From: Erythrobasidium yunnanense
Lineage: Eukaryota; Basidiomycota; Cystobasidiomycetes; Erythrobasidiales; Erythrobasidiaceae
DNA length: 64,000 bases
Reading direction: 5' to 3'
Assembly (NCBI GenBank): GCA_001600175.1
Contig: BCJC01000007.1
Span: 1,512,115-1,576,114 of the forward strand
Under the pieces are notes generated by a model. The model was not told the DNA's origin, ran no database searches, and was given only the letters and a program-made list of their open reading frames with translations. Numbering within the stretch: the stretch's first letter is position 1; each line of letters starts with the position of its first letter. Of this stretch, positions 34,646 through 47,446 are shown piece by piece. A program made the translations under genes and the position numbers.

Positions 34646-34932
34646 CGTAGCTGCGACCTTACAGCACCAGATGCTTGTCTCGACACCTGCGCTACTCCTA
34701 CCTGACTTTGGGAAGGCTTTATTCAAGAAAATGCATTGGTTGGAGTAAAGGAAAGGGAGGCCGAGGCTAAGTTGGACTTGAAGGTGGAATTCGAATGGAA
34801 ATGGTGAATAGGGAATGGTATGATAGGACGGGAAGTAAAGAAGAGGGAAAGGGGAGGTTGCACAATACCTCCCAATGCGGGGCCAGGAGGGACAGGTGAA
34901 ATATAACGACAACAATGCTGCATCTAGTTCTT

Positions 34933-36489
34933 CTAGCTGTTACTCCTCATCTTATCTCTCAAATATGTCGATGTGTCCATCGAAACGTTTATCGCAGGAT
35001 CCAGCTTTTTCAACTCCGGGATGCTTCCAGAAAGCGCAAGAGCCGCCAGAGCGATATAGGTATGATAAACATCTTGTTCGTCAATCAAGTATTCAGTTGA
35101 GCATGAAAGATCAAAGAGGGGGAAGATTAACCTGGATATTCGTCTGGAAATTTGGCAAGACCGCCAATTCGCTGATTCTGGCAGAGAAGGAGGAAGTTCC
35201 TATCTTCAGACATCCCGTTCACGGGTGTCGTTTCAGGAAGAAGAAGCTGGCTCGATCTAAGCTATACCGAATATTTCCGACAAATCCAGCATACCTTGAT
35301 AGACGCGCCTATCCAGAAGGAATAACAAGCATCCGGATCTTTTTCCGGCCTTCCCTGATATCCCAATATTCTCACTTCCGCACTTTTGATCTCCTTGAAC
35401 AGCATCTTGTCATTGTCTGTATGATAATCATACTCGTCGAGATCTTCTGGACTTAGAGGGACTAAACGATGGACTAGCCAGTCTAATGTACGTGCTTTGT
35501 GAGACAGATCTTGGAGAGCGTCGATCAGAGAAAGTGCAGCTAGGACGCAATACGTCGTGCCGCCTGTCAAGGAGGATCAGCATAGAAACAGCCTCAACTT
35601 GGGGGATTTTGCTTACCTTGAGCTTCTAAGCCAGGCGATTGTCCAAACGCAAAGTCGTAGGACTGGCGCATAAAAAGCATTCAGCTAATTCTCCCATCGA
35701 GTCGATAGCAATCTTACCCGACAAGAGAGCAAGTATGCCTTCGCTTTCTCAACATCTATCTCTTGGAATGCGTCCAGAAGATGCAGGATGACGAAAGCAC
35801 AATAGACGAATCTGACGTCCTTTTCTTTCGAGCCAGGAAAGGCTACAAAGCTGCAATATTTAATTCAGCGCACTGGTCTGATGTTGTATAAGCAGCACAA
35901 GCAATTACCTTCCGTCTGGCGTCTGACACGCTTTGACGAATCTCAGTAGGGCTGCCTTGTCCAATCTCGCGAAATCATCTCGCAGAATAGCGAGATTCAG
36001 GAGTGCCGTGTAGGTCATCACGATATGAGGTGGCTCGTTTCCCTATCACCGCCCTATATATCAGCCCATCTTTCTGAGCAAGCTACTGTAAGGGGAATGA
36101 GCTCACACCTCGTCTGAAAACAGGCCTCCTCCTCTGAACCCGCCGGATGAGATGTCTTGTTGTGCATATATCCAGTTTATATACTCTTGTTTTTGGGTAT
36201 TGGAGAGGGAAGTGTCGATTGAATCTAGGAGATCCAGCGAGGACAGGACGAAGTACGCCAGCGACATTCTTTGGAGTAACGTAAATAACATTGTTGAAGT
36301 AAGAGTAAGGGGAAAGAGCATCAGCTTGTTACGTCCTGTTTATACAGCAGCTTGGGTGAAACGGACGCACTGACTGCATTCTTCAGTCTGATAGAGCGTA
36401 GGTAGCATAGTCAAGCATCGTTCAAGATAGCGGACATGTTGCTTCTTCTGAAAAGTAAGCCGACTCGACGCGCTTGTCGAGGTCGACAT
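34933..36489 (-). CDS. CDC43: geranylgeranyltransferase type I beta subunit
   Basis: Catalytic subunit that, with RAM2, attaches geranylgeranyl to CaaL proteins such as Rho1 and Cdc42. It starts MSTSTSASRLTFQKKQHVRY, then ERCLTMLPTLYQ, and MSLAYFVLSSLDLLDS over an intron. Repeats of the alpha-alpha barrel follow: GGFRGGGLFSDE, NEPPHIVMTYTALLNLAIL, CQTPDGSFVAFPG, EKDVRFVYCAFVI, and QGGTTYCVLAALSLID. The zinc and lipid pocket end reads QGRPEKDPDACYSFWIGAS, then NQRIGGLAKFPDEYPD and VYHTYIALAALAL, with the conserved Asp/Cys and YHTY histidine. The protein ends RDKMRSNS. About seven introns. Essential in yeast for Cdc42-dependent polarity. Confidence 0.92.
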
Positions 36490-36751
36490 GGTTTCGTGAA
36501 TCTCGAGCCCTTTGCGATGATGGTGGATTACGGTTGCCAGAAGGAGGAGACGGTAGAAGCAAGACGGTCTAGAGGGTACAGCGCATAGTTGGGGAGAGCC
36601 AGATGTACGGGTGTGGTGTTATGCGAATTGGCAAAGACGAAACAGGCACAAGAGCAAAGTATGCAAGCAATTCTAAGGTAGTGTAGGTAGAACATTGCAC
36701 AAGGTGATGATAATACATCCAGACATGCTCAATCGCTGGATATTATGCCGT

Positions 36752-37887
36752 CTATCGCCATTCAGGCGCGAACACCTCGATACCGGCGGGCTGCAAAATC
36801 ACAGACATCAGCTTTCTCCACATCAAGCAGGGCTAGATTTGAGCTTACCTTCCCAACAAGCGTGATAGCTTCTCCGTGTGGCTCCACTGTTCTCCTTCCG
36901 CTCTGTGGTCCAGGTTTTGGTTTTCTACCCGCTTTGAGCTCATCCAGTACTTTCACAATACTTTCGGGTGTGAGGTCCTCGTAATACTCATCATTGATCT
37001 GTACCATGGGTGCATTCGAGCATGCTCCTAGACACTCTGCTTCTATGAGAGTGAATTTCCCATCGTCCGTCGTCTGTCCCTGCTTGATTCCCAGGTGTTC
37101 TTTAATCTTATTCAAGATGAGTGTGGATCCGCATCCGCCTAGCATGCATGGAGTGGTAGTGCACACTTGTACGAAATGCTCTCCAATAGGTTCGCGGTTG
37201 AACATGGTGTAGAAAGTAGCAACTTCGTATACTCGCATGGGTGGCATTTCTAAGAGCTTCGCAACGTAGTTCATGCATGATATACTCGTCCATCCTTTGT
37301 TTTGCCGTTGGGCGAGGTCAAGCAGGGGAATCACGGCGGCTTTCTTGTACTGCGAGCGTGAGCGAGCATTAGCGAGAAGGCTTGTGCGAGAGAATATGCA
37401 TGTAGCTTGCTTGAGGAGGGTACTTTGCGATGATCTTGTGTGCATATTCGAGGTTTCTGGGGAGGTGTCGCGAGTTAGTCCGGCCGTCCGAGTAGACCTA
37501 TATCGATACCCGCTGACTGTTTATCGAATTGGAAGGGGATCTGCCAGTGTACATATCAGTATATGAAGATCTAGACTGTGTTGATGACGCTACCCACTGC
37601 CGAGTTGTTCTATGTCGGCCAATCGACAAGGGGGGAAAGATGGTCAGTCGACAGTACCAGAGATGAGAATGCCGTCGCTGCATACATAGTCTGAATCTCT
37701 GTGCTGTAACAATGATTTAGCATGGCAGTTCGGTCTACCCTCGAGTCTTTACGCTACCCACCACATAGAGCGAGTCTGATTTCCTTGCGGTCGACGTCGA
37801 GAGGCAGCGGGCAGCTACCATCCTCGTCGATGTCGGTGTTGATGCTGACCATCGTGCTATGGGTGCGATGGAGCGAAGAGCGGCCAT
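36752..37887 (-). CDS. NDUFV2: NADH:ubiquinone oxidoreductase 24-kDa subunit
   Basis: Complex I peripheral-arm subunit carrying the N1a [2Fe-2S] cluster. The presequence [20 protein letters not shown] is rich in Ser and Arg and has the usual STSTARKSD region. The mature part runs across small exons ([27 protein letters not shown]) to [40 protein letters not shown] and [18 protein letters not shown]. Cluster cysteines lie in [13 protein letters not shown] and [11 protein letters not shown]. The last intron leads to [12 protein letters not shown]. About six introns, two of them around a very short exon. Presence of complex I shows a respiring fungus with standard NADH dehydrogenase. Confidence 0.94.
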
Positions 37888-38119
37888 GCTGGAATATACT
37901 AGAAGATGATGGGAGAAGATGTAAGATGGCAACGGGCAAAGACCTCGGAGATGCTCGAAGACAGCGAAGAATGAGCAAGCTTATGATGCATTGTACAATG
38001 TCTAGACATTGTATTCATTCTAACATTCGAACAAGAGAAAAGCCTTGAATCCATTCAAAGCTGGCTCGACCCTGATTGACCTCGGCTCTTGACCATCCAC
38101 CATCATCCATTGATTGAGT

Positions 38120-41100
38120 ATGACTGTTTCCATCTGTCCCCATCTCCAGTCCTCTGTTTCAGATCCACCACGTCCTTCATCCTCTGTCCATCGTGAAGAG
38201 TGTACTCAATGCTTCGACAATCAAGACTCTGTTGATGGCATCGACGTCTGTCTGCGCTGCTTCAATGGAGGATGCACAAGGCTGCACGCTCAAGCACACG
38301 CTGATAAATTGGGAGAGAACCATGCTGTGGTAGTGAACATCGTCAGAAGCAGAAAGGCTAAGCAGAACAGAGGCAATGACGACGGCCAGCACACGTCGCC
38401 AACTTCAGCGGACAAGAGGGTGCGCCAGCATCACAGTACCGACCATTACTAGTATACTGATGAATGCATATGACGCCAGCTCTCGGGAGAACCACCTGCG
38501 AAACGCCTGGCCATCCGAGAAGAGGCACCAGAGCATGAGAAATACGACTATAGTACAAAGCTCAAATGCTATGCCTGTGGTGGAATCGAAATACAAGGGA
38601 ATGAGAAGACAGACGCTGTAGTAAAAGGAATAATGGCATCCATGTCGAGCGCACAACAGTCGGAGGTGAAAGCGTGGGAAGAGGAAATTACTGCATGCGA
38701 ACATTCAAAGAACCTAGCGCAGGAAGCTAGTAAAGCGCTGGAGCAGTCAGGTAGGCCCAATGTCGCTTTACAGTATTAGCAATCAAACTGATTGACATGC
38801 AATGCTCACAGGCCTCGCTCACTGCTCTCAGTGCGACCTGACCAACAACCTCTGGCTGTGCTTAACATGTGGTTCCCTCTCCTGTGGGCGTCAACAATTC
38901 GGGGGCTTAGGGGGGAATGGCCATGCCCTATCGCACTATTCCAGCACACACCACCCCGTGTCCGTCAAGTTGGGAACAATCGAGCCTGATGGAAGTGCCG
39001 ACATCTACTGCTATGCATGCGACGATGCTCGATTGGACCCTTTCCTTTCCAACCATTTACAGAACTTCGGGATCCACGTCGATCGACAGACCAAGACTGA
39101 AAAATCAATGACGGAGCTCCAAGTTGAACAGAATCTAAAATTCGATTTCGCAATGACAGGCGGGGACGGGGGCGACTTAGAACCTCTCTTCGGACCAGGC
39201 TTGACTGGTCTAAGCAATCTGGGAAATTCATGCTATATGGCGTCGGTCCTACAGACGCTTTTCAGTATCCCGGAGTTCTCGGATAGATACTTCACCAAAG
39301 GAGCGGCGCATAGTCTGTTGTGCCAGAAGGCGGACAGCGCAAATTGTTTTGAATGCCAGATGGCCAAGATCGGAGATGGACTATTGTCAGGTAGATACGC
39401 GGTGCCTAGATCAAAAGAGGATGAGGAAGACGCTACTTCTAAAGCATTCGCCGAGAAAGAAGGAGGAGGAGTGGAGAAACCTGCTGGATCAGGACAAGCT
39501 GCTTCGGAGGGAGACCAAGAGGATAAAGAAAAGAAGACCAAACCTTTCCAAGTGGGGATCAAGCCTTCTATGTTCAAGAACCTCGTAGGGAAAGATCATA
39601 GTGAATTCAAGACTATGCGCCAGCAAGACAGCGAAGAGTTCTTCAAGCACCTCATAGGCATGATTCAGAAACACACTTCATCCTCTGCCTCTGTACCAAG
39701 TGGAGAAGAGAAAGAAGTAGATCCGACGGATATCTTCAAATTCACACTTGAGGAGAAGTTACAGTGTGGTGAATGTAAGAAGGTACGATATAAGAATGTC
39801 AATGAAGAGACGTTGAGTATCCCAGTGCCTTTTGTGGAGAAGACGAAAGAGAAGGATGCGATGGAGATTGACCAAGCAGCTGCACCTACTACAGAAGAGA
39901 AGGGAAAGAATGCTGTAGAGGGGGAGAATGCACAGCCTCCTACAAGTACGGCTGCTCCAACAGCAGCGACAGGTGGAGGCAAAAAAGATGAGAAGACGGA
40001 ATGGGAGTCCGTCAAGCTTGAAGAATGCCTGAACCTGCTCACGAGCGCAGCTACTATCGAATACAAATGCCCTTCCTGCGATAAGAACGTCTTCGCAAAC
40101 AAGTAGGTCATTCTTTAATTATTCTGTTTTGATCAGAGCTCAGCAGGATTGCCCCCAGATCTACGAAATTCACGACTTTCCCGGACACGCTAGTCCTGCA
40201 TGCGCAGAGATTCAGATTACATAATTGGGTACCTCAGAAAGTCGGTAAGTGTGCTTTGGTATCAGCTTAACTCCCGTAAACTTGCATCTGATCCATGCTC
40301 CGCCGATCTGTTACACAGACGTTCCCATCCTCATTCCTTCAGAAGCGCTCTCCCTAGACGCCTACCTCGGGACAGGCCTCCAAGACTCCGAAGAAGAGCT
40401 TCCCACCGACTCTTCTGACTCAGCTGCTGCACCTGAGGTACAGTATGATACCACAGCCATGGCTCAGCTAGAAGGAATGGGTTTCCCGACTGTTCGATGC
40501 CAGAAAGCCCTATTAGCTACTGGGAATGCAGATGCGGAAAGTGCGATGAATTGGTTATTCCAGCATATGGAGGATCCAGGTATGTACCTTTCTTCCGTCC
40601 TCATCAGACTCTCCGGGCCCGACAGATGCTGATGTATATCGGTATACAGATATCGATGACCCTATACCTCCCACTTCCACAAATGCACCAACGGCTGCTA
40701 GTAGCAACGAACCTTCTGCAGACCAGATTTCAATGGTGTCAGAGATGGGTTTCACGCCTGCACAAGCGCGAAAAGCCTTACGGGAAACTGTACGCTCCTT
40801 TGTCACTTCTATCTCTCCACTAAGTCATGGCTAATATATGCTTGATGCTCCCCAATGCAGGGCGGGTCCGCTGAAGTTGCTATTGACTGGCTCTTCTCCC
40901 ACCCTGACGATCAGGGCGATGATGGAACTGCGCCTGCTGCCTCAGAGGCGGCTGGTACGACTTCTTCCGCTGTAGAGAAAGCAAGAGGCTCGAAAGACCT
41001 GCCTGCGCAATACAAGCTCAAGGCATTCATCAGTCACAAAGGTATGTTCTATGCAGATACAGGCGAAGCGGGACTGATGTGAGAGGAATGCAGGAAACTC

Positions 41101-41340
41101 GGTCCATTCGGGACACTACGTTGCACACGTCTATAAGGAGGGAATCGGCTGGGTGCTCTACAACGATGAGAAGGTAGGAATAACCTCTTTCATGATCGTA
41201 TTACATTACCGATTGTGCTGATTACCGTAATGCTGGGTTTTACACAGGTCGTCAAAGCTGATGACGGAGCGCAATCCGCTACGGCGCTCATGCCGTTCGC
41301 ATATCTTTACTTCTTCCAGAAAGTACAGGCAGATGCGTAA
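38120..41340 (+). CDS. UBP14: ubiquitin carboxyl-terminal hydrolase, USP5/isopeptidase T type
   Basis: Cuts free polyubiquitin chains to recycle ubiquitin. Domain order is complete. A first zinc-finger UBP-like module (ECTQCFDNQDSVDGIDVCLR) comes before the main ZnF-UBP (HCSQCDLTNNLWLCLTCGS, then CGRQQFGG and HALSHYSSTHHPVSVK). The USP catalytic box is GLSNLGNSCYMASVLQTLFS, with RQQDSEEFFKHLIG following. Two UBA domains are inserted: AQLEGMGFPTVRCQKALLA and VSEMGFTPAQARKALRE. The histidine box HSGHYVAHVYKEG and WVLYNDEKVVKADD follow, and the end is YLYFFQKVQADA. About eight introns, mostly 40-60 nt. An acidic and low-complexity insert lies after the catalytic cysteine. Divergent from NDUFV2 by 232 bp. 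Confidence 0.94.
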
Positions 41341-41589
41341 TTCGAAGGTAGGAATACAATGAAAGCAGTGCCTTTGTAGCGCGTCTTTGTAGTCTTCGTC
41401 CGGCAATACAAGGAGTATCGCAGTAGAGAACACAAGTTCCGTGCGCAAGTACCGCACCCCCAGCCTCGCCGGCGACTAGGGACAAGAAATGAGAGGGTTT
41501 GTGTTTGGCTACAATGATCTTACAACGGCTTTAGCGGGCGTTTCTCTCACTAACGCTCTTCATCTAACCTTGAGAAAAGAAGCCTGTTC

Positions 41590-42819
41590 TTACATTCCAC
41601 AGATACTAAGCGTGGACATCTCCGCCAGTGCATTCTCGACCTGCGCGTCGAGCTGTCCATTCGCATAATCGTCTCGTACGTTCTCCGAGAAGTATCTCTG
41701 CACGCCTCCTAGTTTCTGATAGCCTTCTTCTGCAAACTTGAGTTGACAGCGAACCATGCATTCGAATGAGGGGTCGAGGTAGGGTACGCGAAGGTCCATC
41801 AATTGTGGGATTTCTGTCATGAGCTGGTTGTTAAGGACTTCGAAGACTGGTACAAACATACAGAAGGTTAGAGACGTAGGATATCAGGAGGAAAGGGGTA
41901 GACTCACTCTCTTTCGCATCGTCTGCTTGTCGTTCGGCAATAGGTAATTTGCCAGCATCGTCCGATGGCTTGTCCACGAGCTTCCGCACTTTCGTACGAG
42001 CTGAATCGTAGTCCAACAGCTATCAAATCCCAGTAAGAACACATCAGCTCCCGGTACGTTTAGAGTTTGGGATGGCTCGACCAGGGTACTCACCTTGTGA
42101 TTCCGCTTCTCTATGCTCTTGTTGATTTCAGGCCAGTAGCTGCACAGTCTTCCCACTGGTTCAAGCACAGTTGCGCGAAACGGTGCGTCCAGCTCGCGAG
42201 CTGTCTTGCTGTCTAGTTCCCCGACTGCATTGTGATATGAGTGCGCAGACATTGCTGCATCGCTGTTGTCTTGATAGAACGAGTCTATCGTCTCTGCTAG
42301 ACGTGCTTGAGCGGCCGTCATGCCTGGAATTACATATCGTCAGGCTGTGTGATCCCCTCGGCTTTTGTACAGAGTGAGGCCGCACCTCGGACGGAGTCCA
42401 GGTACTTCTTGCTTTCTGCTTGTAGAGTGTTCGTAGTCTTTGTCGTAGGGTCAGCGTACGTTCGCGGTCATAAGGCGCTCCAGAACAGCCAAGGCAATTC
42501 ACCTAGACCGGACAAGTCAGCCTGCATCCCAACATCAGACTAGATGATACGCACCTTCTCTAATGTCCTGTATCTCTGTTCTGTCTGTGCGAACTCAGAG
42601 TCGACGGTCCTGTAGGGAATTGCCTCTTTGGATCAGCTCGACTGCGCCTTGGCTATACCACTGGATAGCAACTGACTTGTCCACCTGGCCCGTACGCTGC
42701 ATCAGCGTCGTCCCTGCTCGGTCTATCGCCTTCTTGAAGCTGCATCACCGTTCATGGATCCATCAGCTTGGTCATGGCCTCTCTGCTCCTGCGACTGCGA
42801 CTGACCCGCCGAACGACAT
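41590..42819 (-). CDS. RVS161: BAR-domain protein, amphiphysin family
   Basis: Forms crescent BAR dimers (in yeast with Rvs167) that shape the neck of endocytic vesicles. The first exon is only 14 nt (MSFGG), then FKKAIDRAGTTLMQRTGQ after an intron, the typical amphipathic start. Later exons give VDSEFAQTEQRYRTLEK, then a middle segment, and EKRNHKLLDYDSARTKVRKL with the basic membrane-facing face. The C-terminal exon, VFEVLNNQLMTEIPQLMDLR, ends NALAEMSTLSICGM. No SH3 domain, so it is RVS161-like rather than RVS167-like. Seven or so introns for about 260 residues, among the densest in the window. Confidence 0.92.
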
Positions 42820-43166
42820 CGTGGAGAACCTCTTCTGCTCGTTATTGTGTTCTGGAAGAGCTTGCGCGCTGAAGACGAGACCAGAAAGTCGGGAGTCGGT
42901 AGCCGGCAAGATGCAAGAGGCAGTGGCCTTCAGGCTCCGCTGATGTTCTGAGGCGCTGGCGTATCATTGCAGCCTTTCCTTTCAGTATACCAGGACTGCA
43001 CCTGAATAGACCTTGAATGCTCTGGGGCTGCGAAATCGAGTCAAACAGTCATGCCGCAAAACTGAGCGCAAGGTCGCCGAAGGCCTTCCCGAGCGCAAAA
43101 TTGATGCTTTCTCGTCGTTAAAGCTGCTCTCTCTTCTTCTCATACTCTACCTTGTTTATTGGGAGT
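42820..43166. other. divergent intergenic region RVS161 / GNAT
   Basis: About 350 bp, presumed shared promoter. No repeat or RNA gene recognised. Confidence 0.4.
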
Positions 43167-44108
43167 ATGCCATACCTCAACACGGGCCCTGATGCTTCCA
43201 AAGCTATATTCCCGGAGAAGGAGTATCATCTCGCTACACCTGCAGACGAATATGATTTGGTGGGTGTACAATTACAACGTCCTGTAGCTTCGTTTGACTG
43301 GGATGGCTTGCAGAACTTCGTCCTTGAAGTCGAGGACTTGGAAACGGTCGAGCAAGATGGAGTTAAGCTTGTCCCGCTGATCCCGAGCGTTCACGGGCAA
43401 GCTCTATATGAGATATATTCCAAGCCCTCAAGCAGCGACCTCTGGAGGCATATGAGCACGAATCAACCCAAGTCGCTGGCCGAGTTCCTCACTTCGACGG
43501 AAAAGAGGGTTCGCCAGTCTAGCGATACTATACACTACATTATCTTCGATACAAGTAGCGGTCAAGACGTCGTTGCGGGCGTCATTGGCTATTACAATAC
43601 AAGTATAAAGTACATGTCGACTACGATTGGGCCGGTGCATATCCTTCCTGAGTTTCGAGTAAGCGTTATTTTCCTTACATTGACTACTATCGATCCTGAT
43701 AGGCATGCTCTCAGCGTACTCACGTACAGACACACGCTACTGGCCTTCTTCTCAAGTTTGCTTTCGATTACAAGGGCTTTACGTGAGCCTAACTCTAAGC
43801 TGGATTATTTCGTCAAGTGCTGAGCTCCTTGAGCTTACAGTCGAGTAGTCTGGCAGGCCAACATGCTCAATACAGCATCGCAAGCAGCCGCTACGCGCAT
43901 GGGCTTTACTCAAGAAGGTACCATTAGACTAGGTCAAGCCCTCGATGCAGGCAAAGACGGACCCTTGGAGTATGAAGGACAAACGAAAGTCTGGCGCGAT
44001 GAATGGCAGGGCTCCATCACGTGCCATGATTGGGAGGCATCGGTGAGGGAGAAAGTGGACAGGCTCATGCAGCGCCCTGTGCTGTCAACAAGTGCTGGAA
44101 AGCTCTAG
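43167..44108 (+). CDS. GNAT-family N-acetyltransferase (RimJ-like)
   Basis: Predicted acetyl-CoA-dependent transferase. It starts MPYLNTGPDASKAIFPEKEY with a WDGLQ and LVPLIPSVHGQALYEIYS segment. The GNAT core follows: HYIIFDTSSGQDVVAGVIGY, then GPVHILPEFR. A 70-nt intron leads to THATGLLLKFAFDYKGFTR, and a second intron to VVWQANMLNTASQAAATRMG. The WQANMLN and A..A.RMGF.QEG pattern is the RimJ/RimL hallmark of acetyl-CoA binding and the C-terminal strand. The end has KVWRDEWQGSITCHDWE, close to fungal acetyltransferases of unknown substrate. The frame continues unbroken once two introns are removed. Confidence 0.85.
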
Positions 44109-44310
44109 CTATGGCATGCCATCAACGCTGCCTGTCCAAGGAGGTCATGCAAAATCTCCGGGCTCTGCAGATACTTTGAATGAATTACAGGATAGCGGAT
44201 CACGCTTAAGCACAGCGAGACATATGTGAAACTTCTGTTTACCATATAGAGATATCGATAGAACGCTTGTTGGCAGCTTGTACCGCCTCTTCCTTCTTGA
44301 CATCACCACA

Positions 44311-44947
44311 ATGTCGAAGCCCTTGATTCCGCCTCTGCCCTCGGACTACATTACTGCTCATTCTTACTCTGTCACTATCCCTAATGTCACTGTGGAAGAA
44401 GCCTTCGACAAGCTGCTCTCCCAGGAGGCCATGCGAGATGTCGGTCTGCTGTCGACCTGGGCTACCCGCTTCGAGATTACCAACGTAGACAAGATCAATG
44501 TACCAAATGAAGCAGATCTTTCGAGGGAGCTGGAGTTATGGAAGCGCCCTGCTTCTATAGATGAGTTCATTGGAAAAGGGCTGGAGCGCGTCTTCTTCGA
44601 GATGTCCGAAGTCGCTCCCTACGTCTTTGGATTGTATAAAGCACACTTGGAGATTACGGGCTGTCAGACTATTGACGCGACTGCCAATACTATACTCTAT
44701 GAATCGTATGCTGCCCCGTCTGTAAGTAGCTTACTGAGTGTTGCACTTGTTCTATACTCACACTTGAATACAGGGCGTATGGGTATGGAAGCTGCGAAGC
44801 ATAAAGCAAGTCGACACAGGCGTCGAGGTGTCCGAGGTCCTGAAGGTCACGTCTTCCAAGCTGCTCAAGCTCATCATACCCCGTCCGGCTCGTACAGCAC
44901 ATAAAGAGCATATGGACTCATATTACAAGCTCTTCTCGAAGTCGTAA
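44311..44947 (+). CDS. small protein with START/SRPBCC-like features
   Basis: Two exons joined at about 44721-44774 (…ESYAAPS|GVWVWKLRS). 190-200 residues. It starts MSKPLIPPLPSDYITAHSYS. Alternating strand patterns (SVTIPNVTVEEAFDKLL, TWATRFEITNVDKINV, YKAHLEITGCQTID) and a C-terminal helix (RTAHKEHMDSYYKLFSKS) recall fungal polyketide-cyclase/START-type lipid or small-molecule binding folds. No family-defining motif could be checked, so the fold is inference. The gene itself is supported by consistent coding across a clean GT-AG intron. Confidence 0.65.
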
Positions 44948-45504
44948 TTGGCACACACCGATCATCGATACTTCACCTCGGCTTCACCACTTTCTTTTCG
45001 TTACTCTCGCACCCCATACGTCCACTTTCGTACATGTTGTTGTTCAGGTCTCATTCCACCCTGAGACTATCAGGCAGGTGATGCAAGTAAGCTACTTGTA
45101 CGCACCACCCTTTCGGACAGGGCTAATGATTCTTGGCTCTCCAGAATCTCAGACTTTTGGGTGCGGTGTGATAGTACACGCATAGAGTAAATGCTTTATA
45201 GCAATAAGCTGCATCATGGAAGGCATGTATCACTTTCGCATTTCGCAACCCGTCATGCGGGGCATACAGATCCCGGCCCAGCAAAGCTCTGCTATCTTCT
45301 TCTTTATCTCCCAGCTTTAAAGCACATGTATATCACATAGTCAGGCGACTGAGGCCGGCAAAAGGACCTCTTTGAGGTTGCCCTGCGTTGCGGCCCTTTG
45401 CTCCGGTTCATCCAGCACCTTTGCGCCTAGATACCCATACCTAATTTGCGGAAGCAGTCTCTGACGACGTCTAGACCTCTCTCTGCTGCTGCGCACACCC
45501 GGCC
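44948..45504. other. intergenic region, presumed coronin promoter
   Basis: About 555 bp. The minus-strand frame 45341-45739 overlaps the coronin start exons and is taken as chance. No repeat recognised. Confidence 0.4.
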
Positions 45505-47446
45505 ATGTCGTGAGCTGCCTGAAGCCCGCGTTATGTCCAGCCCTGAGCTTATCGGATTCCCGGGCTACCTTTCTTTCGCGCAGACGCTTCGTTCGTGCTA
45601 GCAAGTACAGGCATCTCTGTAAGCCGTATGTCACGTTTATGGCAGGGATTAGGCTGACTTTCTGCGAATAGACGGCGACGTAAGGGGGGCTCGCTCGCAT
45701 GCTCGGGCTTAGAGCTGGAAGAACGCAGGATTCTGACAAGATACTTGATTACAGCCTTCCAGAGACCGCTATGAGAACCTGAAGGTCAGCGCGAGCGCTT
45801 TCGACAGTGATCTGGTCAAAGTCTCGACAAAGTACCTCTCGGTCAACTGGCAAAGCTCTGGCGGTGGTGCATTCGCTGTCCTACCTCTCAATCATCCTGG
45901 AAAGCTACCAGATCTCTTCCCTCTGTGCCGAGCCCATACCGCCCCGGTTCTGGATACTGACTGGTCTCCGTTCGCCGATGATATCGTCGCTTCTGCTGGT
46001 GAAGATGGTCGCATCGCAGTAACAAAGGTGGACGAGACGAAATTCGAGGCTGCCTTCCTCTCTGAAGGAAGGGAGATCCGCGACTTGCAACCGATTACTA
46101 CCGGCAAGGTCAGCCGAAAAGCAGGCAGAGTCCTTTGGTCTCCCACCGCCAACAATGTCCTAGCTGCATCCTCGTACGAAGTCAGGCTCTTCGACACAAA
46201 CACCATGCAGATCAAGGCAGAGACGGACGCTCAGCCCGACATGGTCGGTGATCTCTCCTTCAACTACGTCGGAGACGGTCTTGTCACGACCTGCAAAGAC
46301 AAGAAGCTCCGTCTCTACGATACGCGTCAAGGCGGTGCTGCCCATACTATCGCTGATAGTCACACCGGTATCAAGGTGTCCAGAGTCAGCTACATGGGAG
46401 ATCTCGACAGGATCTGTACAACTGGCTTCAGCAAGCTGTCTGACAGACAAGTCTTCGTCTGGGACGCACGCAAACTGACTGCGCCAGTCAAGCAAATCGT
46501 GGTAGATACTTCGGCAGGAACCCTCATGCCCTTCTTCAATGCAGGCACAAACGTCCTCTTCTTGGCAGGAAAGGGAGACGGAAATATTAGATACTACGAG
46601 TATGAGAACGATGATCTGTTCTCGCTGTCCGAACACAAGAGCTCCGAACCTCAGAGAGGCATGACGTTCTTACCGCCACGAGCTGTCAATGTCTCAGACT
46701 GTGAGGTTGCCAGAGCATACAAGGTAAAAATCGTATCTGTATGTACAGCCCTGAAACTCGGCTGATATGAGTATGATAGGTCACCAACCAAGCCATTGAG
46801 CCCATCTCCTTCATTGTGCCCCGAAAGGTGAGAGGGCAGCATAGAGCCGGCTAGCATTAACGTTCACTGACGTCTACCATAGTCCGACTCGTTCCAAGCC
46901 GACATTTTCCCACCCGCGCCATCTGGCCAAGCTGCTCTTTCGGCAGACGAGTTTTTCTCCGGCAAGACTGCCGCACCCTTGCTCGTCGACATGGAGGATC
47001 AGTCCAAGGCGCCGGTAGCCGCTGTACGCAGGTCTACCGCACCGGCTTCGTCAAATAGTGCATTCTCGCCAACGCCAAAGACTCCATCTTCGACTACATC
47101 CGCGGAAGCTCCTCGGACTGGATCATCTGTCCCCACTCCCAAGCCAGCAGCTTCGCCTGTTCATCCAGCTAGCTCAGTCGAGGATGCAGGAGGTATCGTA
47201 CCTCGAGAAGCTGTAAGATCCCCTGCTCCGCTCTCCCGACCCGTCTCTCCTCCTACATCAGCTGCTCCAGCTGGCAACGGAAACGGTGGACAAAGTGGCG
47301 AAGAGACTGCTTCGCTCCGAAAAGAGATTGCCAGCTTGAAAGACCAGCTTGGCGAAAGAGACCACCTCATCAGAAAACTAGAACTTCAGGTAGAACAGTT
47401 TAGAACAAACGCGAGAAAGGCTAGAGAAGCCCTTTCAGACTCCTGA
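45505..47446 (+). CDS. CRN1: coronin
   Basis: Actin-binding WD-repeat protein that bundles actin and tunes Arp2/3. The start is split. ATGTC at 45505-45509 joins to CGC at 45584, giving MSRFVRASKYRHL, the family N-terminus. The join from there to RYENLKVSASAFDSDLVKV is uncertain and may contain a small exon. The body has KYLSVNWQSSGGGAFAVLPL, CRAHTAPVLDTDWSPFADD and RVLWSPTANNVLAASSYEVR. It continues with KVSRVSYMGDLDRICTTGFS and GNIRYYEYENDD, then FLPPRAVNVSDCEVARAYK. The unique Pro/Ser/Ala-rich linker is followed by a C-terminal coiled coil (EIASLKDQLGERDHLIRKLE) used for trimerisation. About five introns. Confidence 0.92.

Noticed and set aside
38405-38704. Minus-strand frame with hydrophobic stretches over UBP14
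   Set aside because: Shadow of the UBP14 zinc-finger exons and introns.
45341-45739. 132 aa minus-strand frame
   Set aside because: Overlaps the coronin start exons (MSRFVRASKYRH), which match a known family much better.
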